Origin: JACVRW01 sp963803085
Lineage (GTDB): Bacteria > Actinomycetota > Thermoleophilia > Solirubrobacterales > Thermoleophilaceae
Direction: 5' to 3'
NCBI GenBank assembly: GCA_963803085.1
Contig: CAWDLE010000019.1
Coordinates: forward strand, 62,001-126,000
Length of the DNA stretch: 64,000 bases
In this document: piece after piece, positions 1 through 8,377 of the stretch
Layout: each line of letters opens with the position of its first letter
Position numbering within the stretch: position 1 is the first letter of the stretch
Notes under the pieces: generated by a model
Seen by the model: the letters and a program-made list of their open reading frames with translations, nothing else
The model's database searches: none
What the model was told of the DNA's origin: nothing
Translations under genes and position numbers: made by a program

Positions 1-11
1 CCAACGCCTTC

Positions 12-2144
12 ATGCTTCCGAGCTCCGAGCCCGGGTTCGTCGGAGCGGTGCTCATGCCGGTGGCCCAGGCGGCGAGCGTGCTGGTCTTCGCCTGCGTAGC
101 GCTGCAGCTTCTTCGGCGCTTGCTGAACGGCAGCAGCCTGATGCGTCTCGAGCTCGTGCCGGTACTGGCTGCGGCCGTCGTGCGAATGGCCGTGACCGCT
201 GCATTCCTGATTGCACGTGAGGCCGACGCCACGTCACAGGTCACGGAAGTGCTCGGTTGGATCGCGCTACTGGCGACGCCCGCCGTATCCGTCGGGTTCC
301 TGATCGGGCTTGTGCGGTCGCGGGCACGCGCCGCGCGGGCGCTTGGGAAGCTGAGCGGGGCTCTCGGTCGACCCAGCGCGCAGGAATTGCGCCAGGTGAT
401 CGCGGAGGCCGTGGACGATCCGTCGCTCCAGATCGTCTACCGGACTTCAGGCGATCCGGCTGAGTGGGTGGACGAGAGCGGCCGCGCGGCGGATCTGGCC
501 GAGAGGTCTCCCGACCGGGCGACAACGGAGATCCGGAGCCGTGGCGTACCGGTCGCGGCGCTGGTTCACGATGCCGCACTGGCGGAGGCGCCGGTGATGA
601 CCGAGGTCGCGAACGGCTTCGCACAGATGGCGCTCCAAAACCAGCGACTCGAAACGGAGCTGCGCTCCTCGCTGACGGAGCTCAAGGCTTCTCGCAGTCG
701 AATCATGTCTGCGGCCGACGCGGAGCGCAGGCGGATCGAGCGGGACCTGCACGACGGCGCGCAGCAGCGACTCCTGGCGCTCGCGATAGAGCTCGAGCTC
801 GCAGGGGAGCTCGTCACGACCGATCCCGACAAGGGCGCCAAGCGCCTTCACGAGCTCGTGGAGGACGTGAACCAAGCAATGGCGGATATCCGCTCGCTGG
901 CCAGCGGCCTCTACCCGAGCCTCCTGCTCGAACGCGGTCTCGTCGAGGCCGTCTCAGACGTGGCCGCGGCGTGCGCGCTGCCAACCACGCTCACCGCTGA
1001 GAGTCTGGGCCGTTACGCACCCGAGATCGAGGGTGCCGTCTACTTCTGCTGCAGAGAGGCGCTGCAGAACGCTGCGAAGCACGCCGAGGGCGCTCGGTCT
1101 GTCGCCATCAAGCTGTGGGAAGCCGAAGCTGTCCACTTCGAGGTGCGCGACGACGGCGCGGGGTTGCCGCAAGGCCACGGCAGCGAGGGCGCGGGCATCA
1201 CGAACATGCGAGACCGGATCGGTGCCATGGGAGGCACGCTGGTGATCGAGTCGCACCCCGGGGCGGGGACGCGCGTGATGGGGGCGGTGCCGAAGGCACC
1301 CGCCGACCTGCCGCTTCCGATCGACAGCCTGTTGCGCCGGGCAACCGACGCCCTGCCGGATTGTCTTGCCATCTATCGCGCCGTTCTCGACGCGCGTGGC
1401 AATGTCGCCGACTTCGCCGTGGAGCACATGAACGACGCCGCGCGGAGAGACCTCGGACTGGGGGCTCAGGAGCTCGCCGGACAAACCCTCGGTCGGCTGC
1501 AGCCCGACTACCTTGGTTCGAAAGCCTTCAGGTGGCTTCGTCACATCGTCGAGCTCGAGGTGCCCGGGGTGCGGGAGGACAACGCATACGAGCCGATCGA
1601 TGGTGGCCGCCGGCGCCTCCGGCAGTCCTCCGAATTGCGCGCTGCCCCGCTCGGCGGCGGCAGGGTCGTGGTGGTCTGGCGGGACGTGACCGAGCACGCC
1701 CGCGCGGAGGAGGAGCTGCGCCTCCAATCAACCGTGCTGCGCCGGGCGGCTGAGGGTGTCTGTCTGATACGGGCCTCGGACTCTGTGATCGTCTATACCA
1801 ACCAGCGCTTCGCCGAGATCTTGGGCTACGAGCCCGGCGAACTCGACGGACGGCCGGTGACCGACATCAACTGGGAGGACAACCCCGGCGACGCCGAGCT
1901 GGTGGCGGAGCGGATCGTCGCAGATCTGAAACGCACAGGAGAGGCGCGCTGCGACCTACGCAACCGGCGCAAGGACGGAAGCCTGATCTGGTGCGAGGCG
2001 CACATCGTGGCCTTCGACCATCCCGACCACGGACGGGTCTGGGTTTCTGTGCAACAGGACGTGACCTCCGAGAGGGAGGCCCACACCCGTTCGAGTCACG
2101 GCAACGGCCACGGCCGCGGCTTGGGCGCCAGGTGGGAGCGCTGA
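12..2144 (+). CDS. Sensor histidine kinase (HisKA_3 type) with two C-terminal PAS domains
   Basis: Membrane-associated two-component sensor kinase. About residues 10-105 hold hydrophobic segments. The HisKA_3 dimerisation helix contains the phospho-acceptor at H247 (ERDLHDGAQQR). The HATPase domain has an N-box near N353 (REALQNAAKHA) and a G1 box near 380-386 (DDGAGLP). Two PAS/PAC domains follow at about 440-575 and 575-690, ending in a His/Gly-rich tail. PAS domains after the catalytic core are unusual; most kinases of this class carry sensors N-terminally. The frame is open to the window edge (no stop in bases 1-11), so the protein may be 5'-truncated and the ATG at 12 is only the first one visible. 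The cognate NarL/LuxR regulator is not in the window; it may lie upstream. Confidence 0.9.
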   Translation: MLPSSEPGFVGAVLMPVAQAASVLVFACVALQLLRRLLNGSSLMRLELVPVLAAAVVRMAVTAAFLIAREADATSQVTEVLGWIALLATPAVSVGFLIGLVRSRARAARALGKLSGALGRPSAQELRQVIAEAVDDPSLQIVYRTSGDPAEWVDESGRAADLAERSPDRATTEIRSRGVPVAALVHDAALAEAPVMTEVANGFAQMALQNQRLETELRSSLTELKASRSRIMSAADAERRRIERDLHDGAQQRLLALAIELELAGELVTTDPDKGAKRLHELVEDVNQAMADIRSLASGLYPSLLLERGLVEAVSDVAAACALPTTLTAESLGRYAPEIEGAVYFCCREALQNAAKHAEGARSVAIKLWEAEAVHFEVRDDGAGLPQGHGSEGAGITNMRDRIGAMGGTLVIESHPGAGTRVMGAVPKAPADLPLPIDSLLRRATDALPDCLAIYRAVLDARGNVADFAVEHMNDAARRDLGLGAQELAGQTLGRLQPDYLGSKAFRWLRHIVELEVPGVREDNAYEPIDGGRRRLRQSSELRAAPLGGGRVVVVWRDVTEHARAEEELRLQSTVLRRAAEGVCLIRASDSVIVYTNQRFAEILGYEPGELDGRPVTDINWEDNPGDAELVAERIVADLKRTGEARCDLRNRRKDGSLIWCEAHIVAFDHPDHGRVWVSVQQDVTSEREAHTRSSHGNGHGRGLGARWER

Positions 2145-2151
2145 GCGCCCG

Positions 2152-2466
2152 ATGGCGCGACCGTCGACCGACCACTCTGGCTTGGAGATCTGCCTCGTGT
2201 GCCGGCGAGACTTCGTTCATTTGGTCCGCTGTACCAACGCCGGCGATGACAGCTGGTGGCTGCTTCTGCGCTGCGGCGGTTGTGGCACATGGCATGAGAC
2301 GTTCGCGCGAGGCGACGACCTCAGGGCATTGAGGCAGGCGAGCGCGCGAAGTCTCGAGATGGTTGCGGAAGCCTTGAAACGCCTTGACCTCGGCCGAATG
2401 AGCTGGCAAGTCGAAGCATTCAGTCAGGCGCTCGAGCGTGATCTGATCGACGCAGACGACTTCTAG
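2152..2466 (+). CDS. Small zinc-ribbon-like hypothetical protein
   Basis: A 104-residue protein with two CxxC knuckles (C14/C17 and C41/C44, the second in RCGGCGTWHE), consistent with one structural zinc. The C-terminal half is predicted helical and acidic. It lies 7 bp after the histidine kinase, so it may be co-transcribed with it, and it overlaps the convergent MBL-fold gene by 4 bp. No function can be assigned from sequence. Confidence 0.6.
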   Translation: MARPSTDHSGLEICLVCRRDFVHLVRCTNAGDDSWWLLLRCGGCGTWHETFARGDDLRALRQASARSLEMVAEALKRLDLGRMSWQVEAFSQALERDLIDADDF

Positions 2467-3224
2467 CCGTTCAGCTCCAGTGAGTCACCCGGTTCGAGCA
2501 CGCGGACGGTGACATCGGGCGCGAGCTCCGCCACGCGGTCGGCGAATTCGCGCGGAGGCGCGGTGAGCCGGTCTCCCATGCTCCGCCCCCGCGGGTAGAA
2601 GGTCCCCCAATGAATCGGTACCGCAAAGCGCGGGCGGAGCAGCTGCGCCGCGCGGGCAGCCCGCTCGGGATTGAGATGACCTGCCCCGATCCTGGGGCCC
2701 CAGCCCCAGACGGGCAGCAGCGCGAGGTCAAGGTCTGGTTCGAGCCCACCCATGCCCTCGAACAGATCCGTGTCGCCCGCGAAGTAGGCGGACCGGCGCC
2801 CGCGCACTACGAATCCGATCGCCGCCGCCCGTACCCCTGTGAGCGGCAAGCGGCGGTCGTCGTGCAGCGCGGGGGTGGCCACGACCTCCACGCCTTCCAC
2901 GTCGAGCGACTCGCCGGATGCCAGCTCCTGTACGCGGGCGAATCCTTTCCGGCGCAAGAACGATCCTGCGCCGCGCGGGACGACGAGCCTGATGTCACGA
3001 GCGAAGCTGCGCAGCGACGCCAGGTCCAGATGGTCGTGGTGCAGGTGCGAGAGCAGCACGGCGTCGATGCGCTCCGTGACGTCCGCGGCCGGCGGCGCGG
3101 CGTGTCGCCTGATATGAGCAAACCCAGGGCGTAGCACCGGGTCGGTGAGCAGGCGAACGCCACCGAGCTCGATGAGCACGGTGGAGTGTCCGACAAAGGT
3201 GACTCGGTCCGTCGGCTCAGGCAA
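2463..3224 (-). CDS. MBL-fold metal-dependent hydrolase (UlaG/UPF0173-like)
   Basis: Single-domain metallo-beta-lactamase-fold enzyme of 253 residues. The metal site is seen as HLHHDH at residues 60-65, AGDTD at 149-153 and PIHWGTF around H205, with a further histidine at AGHLNPE. This pattern belongs to the UlaG/lactonase-like and NAPE-PLD-like branch that cleaves lactone or phosphodiester substrates; the substrate is unknown. The most likely start is TTG at 3224, because the only upstream ATG on this strand runs into a stop after four codons. It is probably cytoplasmic (no signal peptide) and lies divergent to the DUF6325 gene, with the first hairpin-like motif in between. Confidence 0.85.
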   Translation of the reverse strand: MPEPTDRVTFVGHSTVLIELGGVRLLTDPVLRPGFAHIRRHAAPPAADVTERIDAVLLSHLHHDHLDLASLRSFARDIRLVVPRGAGSFLRRKGFARVQELASGESLDVEGVEVVATPALHDDRRLPLTGVRAAAIGFVVRGRRSAYFAGDTDLFEGMGGLEPDLDLALLPVWGWGPRIGAGHLNPERAARAAQLLRPRFAVPIHWGTFYPRGRSMGDRLTAPPREFADRVAELAPDVTVRVLEPGDSLELNG

Positions 3225-3260
3225 CCGCGACCATCGTCTCGCTCGCGACCCCCGTCCAGC

Positions 3261-3278
3261 CTCACCCGTTCGGGGTGA
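3261..3278. promoter_or_regulatory. Dyad motif copy 1 (CTCACCCGTTCGGGGTGA)
   Basis: Six-base arms TCACCC/GGGTGA surround a 5-base GTTCG centre. Related copies occur at 6761-6780 and 7661-7681, each at a gene boundary in the accessory region. It lies between the divergent MBL hydrolase and DUF6325 genes. It could be an operator for a regulator linked to the nearby sensor kinase; that role is inferred. Confidence 0.45.
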
Positions 3279-3422
3279 TTACGGCGCCGCCGCGACCTTC
3301 GAAAACCCGGCGCAAACTTCGAGGGACGCATTGCGGATGAGCTCGCGAAGCTCCAGAAGGCCGGCACGATCCGCCTGCTCGACCTGCTCTTCGTCGCCCG
3401 CGATACGGACTCGGATGAACTC

Positions 3423-3746
3423 GTGGTCCTCGAGCACCAGGAGGAGACGATGGGCGCCGTGGTCGGCGCGTTGCTCGGCCTGCAGCTCGACGGCGAGCAG
3501 GCGGAAGGTGAGCGCTCCTTCGGAATGAGCACGGCCGAAATCGAGGCAATCGGCGCCGAACTTCCGCCCGGCGGGGCGGCGGGCATGATGCTCATCGAGC
3601 ACGTGTGGGCAAGAGACCTGAAGCGCGCGATTCGGGACGCGGGGGGCAAGCCACTCGGGGAGGAGTTCCTGACGCCGGAGACGGTAGCCGCGGTGGAGCC
3701 ACAGCTCGCGGCGATGGCGCGGGCCGTTCAGGCCAGCGAAAGCTGA
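3423..3746 (+). CDS. DUF6325-family protein, N-terminus disrupted
   Basis: Matches the DUF6325/DUF1269-like small-protein family: conserved blocks include TIRLLDLLFV (upstream of the listed start) and IEAIGAELPPGGAAGMMLIE. The only canonical start in frame is GTG 3423, but family-like sequence (GANFEGRIADELAKLQKAG) continues upstream in the same frame back to about 3306, directly after the dyad motif, with no ATG, GTG or TTG. The very N-terminal strand expected of the family is absent. Either the start was lost by deletion or frameshift near the AAAA run at 3302-3305, or an ATT at 3330 is used. It is convergent with the DUF4333 lipoprotein gene, with a 1-bp gap. Confidence 0.6.
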   Translation: MVLEHQEETMGAVVGALLGLQLDGEQAEGERSFGMSTAEIEAIGAELPPGGAAGMMLIEHVWARDLKRAIRDAGGKPLGEEFLTPETVAAVEPQLAAMARAVQASES

Positions 3747-3747
3747 C

Positions 3748-4251
3748 CTACTCGCCGCTGACGGACGACTCGTCGATCGTCCCGTCGTCGCTGCTGAAAG
3801 TGAACGTCAGCTGGCTCTGCCGGCCACCGGAGCCGGTCGCAGTGCACGTGAAGGTCTCGCCCGTCTTCACCTTCACCGTGGCGGGGCAGTCCACCTTCGT
3901 GCCCGGCACGCCGCTCGCCGCGAGGTCGGCCTCGAGGGCCGGCTCGAGCGTGTTGTCGGTCAGCACCACTGTGCCTGGCTTGAAGCTGTAGGTGTAGTCG
4001 CCCGCGTTACTCGTCTGGGTGACCGTGACCTTGGCCTTGCCACCGCCCTCGAGCTTCGCGTCACAGGTGAACGTTGCTCCCTCCTTCTTCTCGACGTCGT
4101 CCGGGCACGAGACGCCCGAGACCTTCGCCGTCGCTGTCGAGAGGCTCTGCTCGATGCCGGCCTCGACCTTCCCGGCGTCGACGGTGTCGCTGCCGCATCC
4201 GCCGGCGGAGAGCGCCAAGGCGAGGGTTGCGAGAGCTGCCCCCGCCCTCAT
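3748..4251 (-). CDS. Lipoprotein with tandem DUF4333 domains
   Basis: A 167-residue secreted lipoprotein. A signal peptide ends in a lipobox (LSAGGC, lipidated C19). Two DUF4333-type repeats follow at about 20-90 and 95-165, each with a cysteine pair (VSCPDDV...FTC and VDCPATV...FTC) likely to form a disulfide. DUF4333 proteins are surface-exposed in actinobacteria and their role is unknown. The leader region carries a direct repeat that includes the start codon (see findings). The downstream palindrome at 4312-4327 separates it from the sulfatase gene on the same strand. Confidence 0.8.
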   Translation of the reverse strand: MRAGAALATLALALSAGGCGSDTVDAGKVEAGIEQSLSTATAKVSGVSCPDDVEKKEGATFTCDAKLEGGGKAKVTVTQTSNAGDYTYSFKPGTVVLTDNTLEPALEADLAASGVPGTKVDCPATVKVKTGETFTCTATGSGGRQSQLTFTFSSDDGTIDESSVSGE

Positions 4252-4311
4252 TTTGCTTTCAGGCGCTAGGAGAAGAACTCCAGCCCTCGTTTTGCTTCAC
4301 GACTGAGCCTG

Positions 4312-4327
4312 GCGGCTGGCCAGCCGC
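4312..4327. terminator. Perfect 16-bp palindrome between sulfatase and lipoprotein genes
   Basis: GCGGCTGGCCAGCCGC lies 41 bp past the stop of the minus-strand sulfatase gene. An RNA hairpin here could end sulfatase transcription, but no U-tract follows, so a factor-dependent terminator or a protein-binding site is equally possible. Confidence 0.35.
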
Positions 4328-4367
4328 TCGGGAGCCGCGGATCGTTCGCTCGCGAGAGAGTCGACCA

Positions 4368-6728
4368 TTACTGAACCGACATCGCGACCCGCACGGCGTG
4401 CTCGGGATCCACGACGTGATCATGCATGTCCGAGCCGAGCTCGATCTTGACCCACTTGACGTCGCCGTTGAACCGCTCGCGCGTGTGTTCGGCGGAGACG
4501 GGGGTCCCCGCCTCGTAGGCGACGTCGGTGGTCTCGTCCGCTGAGAAGATCAGCGGCTGGGTCGCCTCCACGCGACCCTCGCCGGCCTGCTCGCCGTCGT
4601 AGTAGAGCCGGACGTCGCCGCCCTTGGCGACCCCGCCGCCGTCGTAGTCGAACTCCATGCGCACCTGGCGCGTGCCGGCCGCGATCGGATCCTCCGCCTC
4701 GACCGCGAACAGCTGCAGGCCGAGCACGTTGTATACGAACGCCGCCCTGCCGTCCTTCGCGTACAGGCCCCAGCCGCCGAAGCGACCACCCTGGGCGACG
4801 ATCGGCCCCTCGGCGCCTCGATCGGGCACCTCGAGCTCGGCGGTGACCGAGAACGACTTGTTCTTGATGTTGAGCACGCTGTTCTCCGACAGCCGGCCCA
4901 TGCCGCCAAACAGCATCTGGGTCGTGCCGCGTACAAGCTGTGGCCGACCGGCGATGTCCGCATCGAAGCGCTCGGCGGTGCGGTCGTCGAGCGGAAGCAC
5001 GTTGTACTTGGTCGCCTCGATCAGCCACAGGCGCTGCAACTCGTGGAGCTTCTCTGGCATCTCCTCCGACAGGTCGTTCGCCTGGGACCAGTCCTGCGAG
5101 CCGTCATAGAGCTCCCAAACGTCGTCGTCGAAGGCCGGGAGCACGGCGGTACCCAGGTCCCAGGGGGTGCGGTGCTTCGTGACCGCGCTCCAGCCTCTGT
5201 GGTAGATGCCCCTGTTGGCGAACATCTCGAAGTACTGGAGGTCGTGGCGCTCGGCGGCCTCCGCGTCGTCGAAGCTGTAGGCCATCGACGTCCCCTCGAT
5301 CGGAGCCTGTAGGACGCCGTTGACCATCACGGGGTGGGGCAGGCCCGCCGCCTCGAGCACCGTCGGGCATACGTCGATCACATGGCAGAACTGGCTGCGG
5401 ACCTCACCGCGGGCCTTGATGCCGTTCGGCCAGCGGACGATCGTGCCGTTGCGCGTGCCTCCCCAGTGCGAGGCCACCTGCTTCGTCCACTGGCAGGGGG
5501 TGTCCATGGCGTGCGCCCAGCCCACCGAGTAGTGGTTGTACGACGCCGGCGAGCCCAGCCCGTCCATGGTCTGGACCAGGAACTCGGTCGTCTCGAGTGC
5601 CGCCATGCCGTTGAAGTTGGCCATCTCGTTGAAGGCACCGTTCAAGGTTCCCTCCGCCGAGGCACCGTTGTCGCCGATGATCACGTAGACGAGGGTGTCG
5701 TCCAGGGAGCCGAGCCCATCGATCGCGTCGATCAGCCGCCCGACGTGGTGGTCGGTGTGCTCCAGGAAGGCCGCATAGACCTCCATCTGCCGGGCAAGCA
5801 CCGGCTTGAGGTCATCCGGCATCTCGTCCCACGAGGGGATCTCCTCGTGGCGCGGCGTGAGCTCGCAGTCCTGCGGGATCACCCCGAGCTCCTTCTGGCG
5901 GGCGAAGGTGCGCTCGCGCTGCGCGTCCCAGCCGTCGTCGAACTTCCCCCGGTACTTCTCGATCCACTCCTTCGGGACATGGTGCGGCGCGTGGGTGGCG
6001 CCCGGGGCGAAGTACATGAGAAACGGCTTGTCCGGCATCAGCGCCTTCTGCTGGTTGACCCAGGCGATCGCCTTGTCGGCGAGATCGTCGGTCAGGTGGT
6101 AGCCCTCCTCTGGGCTCTTCGGCGGCTCCACGGGGATAGTGCCCTCGTAGAGGGCCGGGCTCCACTGGTTGTCCTCTCCACCAATGAAGCCGTAGAAGTA
6201 CTCGAAGCCCGAGCCGGTCGGCCACATGTCGAAGGGCCCCATCGGGCTGGTCTGCCAGACCGGCACCTCGTGGCACTTGCCGAGTTGCGCCGTGGAGTAC
6301 CCGTTCATCCGCAGGATGTCTGCCATCGGCGCCTTCGTGTTCGGGCGCAGCGAGCTGTTGCCCGGGGCCGACGTGGCGACCTCGGTGATCCCGCCCATTC
6401 CGACGGAGTGGTGGTTGCGGCCGGTCAGCATCGCTGCGCGCGTGGGCGCGCACAGCGCCGTCGTGTGGAATCGGTTGTAGCGGAGCCCGTCCTCGGCCAG
6501 CCGCTCGAAGGTCGGCGTGTTGCACGGCCCGCCGAACACGCTCGACGCTCCGAACCCGACGTCGTCGAGCAACACGATCAGAACGTTGGGCGCCCCCTCA
6601 GGCGGCCGCAGCGGCTCGATCGGGGGGAAGGAGGTGTCCGGGTCCTTCGCGTCGTAGGTGGTCAAGCCGGTCGGCGGAACGTCCGGGATCGGCAGAACGT
6701 CGCGCGAGAGATGGCGCTCCTCAGTCAT
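4368..6728 (-). CDS. Arylsulfatase (type I, formylglycine-dependent)
   Basis: Hydrolyses sulfate esters. The catalytic signature CAPTR at residues 93-97 fits CxPxR, whose cysteine is converted to formylglycine by FGE. The N-terminal metal-binding LLDDVGFG at 53-60 and the core sulfatase domain extend to about residue 570, followed by a C-terminal beta-rich domain of about 200 residues. The length of 786 matches the large actinobacterial AtsA-like sulfatases (about 790 residues). No signal peptide is visible, so it is probably cytoplasmic or exported by another route. A dyad motif (6761-6780) lies about 35 bp upstream of its ATG. No FGE gene is in the window. Confidence 0.93.
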   Translation of the reverse strand: MTEERHLSRDVLPIPDVPPTGLTTYDAKDPDTSFPPIEPLRPPEGAPNVLIVLLDDVGFGASSVFGGPCNTPTFERLAEDGLRYNRFHTTALCAPTRAAMLTGRNHHSVGMGGITEVATSAPGNSSLRPNTKAPMADILRMNGYSTAQLGKCHEVPVWQTSPMGPFDMWPTGSGFEYFYGFIGGEDNQWSPALYEGTIPVEPPKSPEEGYHLTDDLADKAIAWVNQQKALMPDKPFLMYFAPGATHAPHHVPKEWIEKYRGKFDDGWDAQRERTFARQKELGVIPQDCELTPRHEEIPSWDEMPDDLKPVLARQMEVYAAFLEHTDHHVGRLIDAIDGLGSLDDTLVYVIIGDNGASAEGTLNGAFNEMANFNGMAALETTEFLVQTMDGLGSPASYNHYSVGWAHAMDTPCQWTKQVASHWGGTRNGTIVRWPNGIKARGEVRSQFCHVIDVCPTVLEAAGLPHPVMVNGVLQAPIEGTSMAYSFDDAEAAERHDLQYFEMFANRGIYHRGWSAVTKHRTPWDLGTAVLPAFDDDVWELYDGSQDWSQANDLSEEMPEKLHELQRLWLIEATKYNVLPLDDRTAERFDADIAGRPQLVRGTTQMLFGGMGRLSENSVLNIKNKSFSVTAELEVPDRGAEGPIVAQGGRFGGWGLYAKDGRAAFVYNVLGLQLFAVEAEDPIAAGTRQVRMEFDYDGGGVAKGGDVRLYYDGEQAGEGRVEATQPLIFSADETTDVAYEAGTPVSAEHTRERFNGDVKWVKIELGSDMHDHVVDPEHAVRVAMSVQ

Positions 6729-6760
6729 CCGCCGAATCTAGGTGGACCCCCGCGCGCGTA

Positions 6761-6780
6761 CCTCATCCGTTCAGGGTGAA
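6761..6780. promoter_or_regulatory. Dyad motif copy 2
   Basis: CCTCATCCGTTCAGGGTGAA, related to the copies at 3261 and 7661. It lies just upstream of the sulfatase on the minus strand and overlaps the stop codon of the DUF4239 gene, which fits a promoter-proximal operator for the sulfatase. Confidence 0.45.
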
Positions 6781-7625
6781 ATGCCTACACGGACGAGCTG
6801 GGAGGTTCGAGCGCCCCGGGAATCACAGGGAAGTGAGGCGGTGTCGTTCACGACGGCTCGCTCTCTGTCGAGGATCTTCAGCGTCCGCTCCATGGCGACC
6901 GGTTCGATTCGTCCCAGAGGGCCGCCGTGCGGGTTGTCGAGCGCGTTGATCGCCAACAGCGTGAGCACGATCACCGTGGTCGCCGATCCCATCAGCATTG
7001 CCTGGGCGCCCGGGCCCTCGGCGCTGTCCGCGAAGAACAACATGAATGCGAAGACGACGCCCGCTATCAGGAACAGGACCAGCCAGATCGAGCTCGGAAT
7101 GATGCCCTCCGCACCATGGAGGCGGTCGCGCCGGCCGTCCTCGCGGTCCGAGGTCTGATCGAGCCACTTGGAGTACGCGGCCTGCTCGGTCGGGCTCTTC
7201 GGGTTCGCGAGCGCGAGGGTGCGGAAGAGAGCGACCGTCCAGGGGCTGATCGTGTCGCCGCCCTTTCCCCGCTCCATCTGCGGCCACTCGATGTGCACGA
7301 CCGAGCGTCCGTAGCAGACGAGCTCGCCGCCCAGCGGGCCGCGAAGCGGCGTCGGTAGGAGTTGCGCGGTCTCGAACTGCTGCCGCACCGTTTCCGCCTC
7401 GGCTTCCCCCCCACTGCGCGACTGGTCGTAACTCGTAAAGGCGAGGAAGATGATGAAGCCCGCGAAGATCGCGAATCCACCCGCGAGCACGCCGAACACC
7501 CCCGACGCGCGATCGCCATCAGCGAAGCGACTTCCCTCTGGCGCACCCCTCCGGACGAGCAACATCGCACCGATCGCGGCCGCGTTGACGGCGATGAGGA
7601 TGCCGATGCTCAAGACAAGGCTCAT
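6771..7625 (-). CDS. DUF4239 (bestrophin-like) membrane protein
   Basis: A 284-residue protein with N-terminal transmembrane segments at about 5-23 and 43-65 (GVFGVLAGGFAIFAGFIIF), a central soluble loop (QQFETAQLLP conserved), and two further membrane segments at about 185-235. This is the DUF4239 topology, described as bestrophin-like; whether it forms a channel is unproven. A shorter DUF4239 relative is encoded at 8378-9046, so the locus has two paralogues around the LURP-one gene. Its start lies about 35 bp from dyad motif copy 3. Confidence 0.8.
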   Translation of the reverse strand: MSLVLSIGILIAVNAAAIGAMLLVRRGAPEGSRFADGDRASGVFGVLAGGFAIFAGFIIFLAFTSYDQSRSGGEAEAETVRQQFETAQLLPTPLRGPLGGELVCYGRSVVHIEWPQMERGKGGDTISPWTVALFRTLALANPKSPTEQAAYSKWLDQTSDREDGRRDRLHGAEGIIPSSIWLVLFLIAGVVFAFMLFFADSAEGPGAQAMLMGSATTVIVLTLLAINALDNPHGGPLGRIEPVAMERTLKILDRERAVVNDTASLPCDSRGARTSQLVRVGISP

Positions 7626-7660
7626 GCCTTAGGCACCGTCGCGGGGACAGCTTCGTATCG

Positions 7661-7681
7661 CCTCACCCGGTTCGGGCGAGG
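7661..7681. promoter_or_regulatory. Dyad motif copy 3
   Basis: CCTCACCCGGTTCGGGCGAGG, with one extra central G and a divergent right arm compared with copy 1. It lies in the divergent intergenic region between the DUF4239 gene (minus) and the LURP-one gene (plus), so it could serve both. Confidence 0.4.
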
Positions 7682-7713
7682 CGCCGGGCGGCAGGCCGTC
7701 ATACCTTCGGGGC

Positions 7714-8229
7714 GTGGGTGTACTGCGACGTGGTGGTGACGGACCCGAGGGTGAGCGCTATCAGATGCGCGAGAAGCTGCTCTCGATCGGCGATGACTAC
7801 TGGATCGAGAACGGCGAAGGCGAGCGGGCCTACAAGGTCAACGGCAAGGCGGTTCGGCTACGAGAGACATTCGTTCTCGAGAACAGCTCGGGAGACGAGG
7901 TGGCCAAGATCCAGGAGCGCAAGCTGAGCATCCGCGACAAGATCGCCATCGAGCGCTATGGCAACACCGTTGCGACCGTCCACAAGGCGCTGGTCGGGAT
8001 CCGCGCTCGCTTCGCCATCGACGTTGAGCACGGCACCGACATGAAGGCGCACGGGAACGTTGTCGACCACGAGTACGAGATCGAGCGCGACGGGGACACT
8101 GTCGCAACGATCTCCAAGAAGTGGTTTCGCGTGCGCGAGTCCTATGGCGTCGAGGTCGCGCCCGGCGAGGACGCCGCGCTGATACTCGCGATCACCGTCG
8201 CCATTGACTCGCTGACCACCCGCGACTGA
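7714..8229 (+). CDS. LURP-one-related (tubby-like) protein
   Basis: A 171-residue LURP-one family protein: repeated beta-strand units such as IGDDYWIENGEGERAYKVNG, LRETFVLENSSGDEVAKIQE and KIAIERYGNTVATVHK match the phospholipid-scramblase/tubby-like barrel. Two starts are plausible: GTG 7714 or ATG 7765 (MREKLLSIGDDYW). Family members usually begin a few residues before RYQMREKL, so a start near 7714-7750 is favoured. The biochemical role is unknown; bacterial members are often stress-associated. The DUF4239 gene follows, and the two may be coupled. Confidence 0.85.
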   Translation: MGVLRRGGDGPEGERYQMREKLLSIGDDYWIENGEGERAYKVNGKAVRLRETFVLENSSGDEVAKIQERKLSIRDKIAIERYGNTVATVHKALVGIRARFAIDVEHGTDMKAHGNVVDHEYEIERDGDTVATISKKWFRVRESYGVEVAPGEDAALILAITVAIDSLTTRD

Positions 8230-8377
8230 AAGGGGCGGCATCCTCTTCTTTCGGCTCAGCAGCGTCGAGCTGGCTCTCCTGTTCTTTGGGGCGACCCTCG
8301 GCGCGACGGCTCTCGGGGTTTTTCTCGGTCACCGCGTCAGGCACCTATCGGACAGCCTCAAGGAGCCGTTTGGGGTC

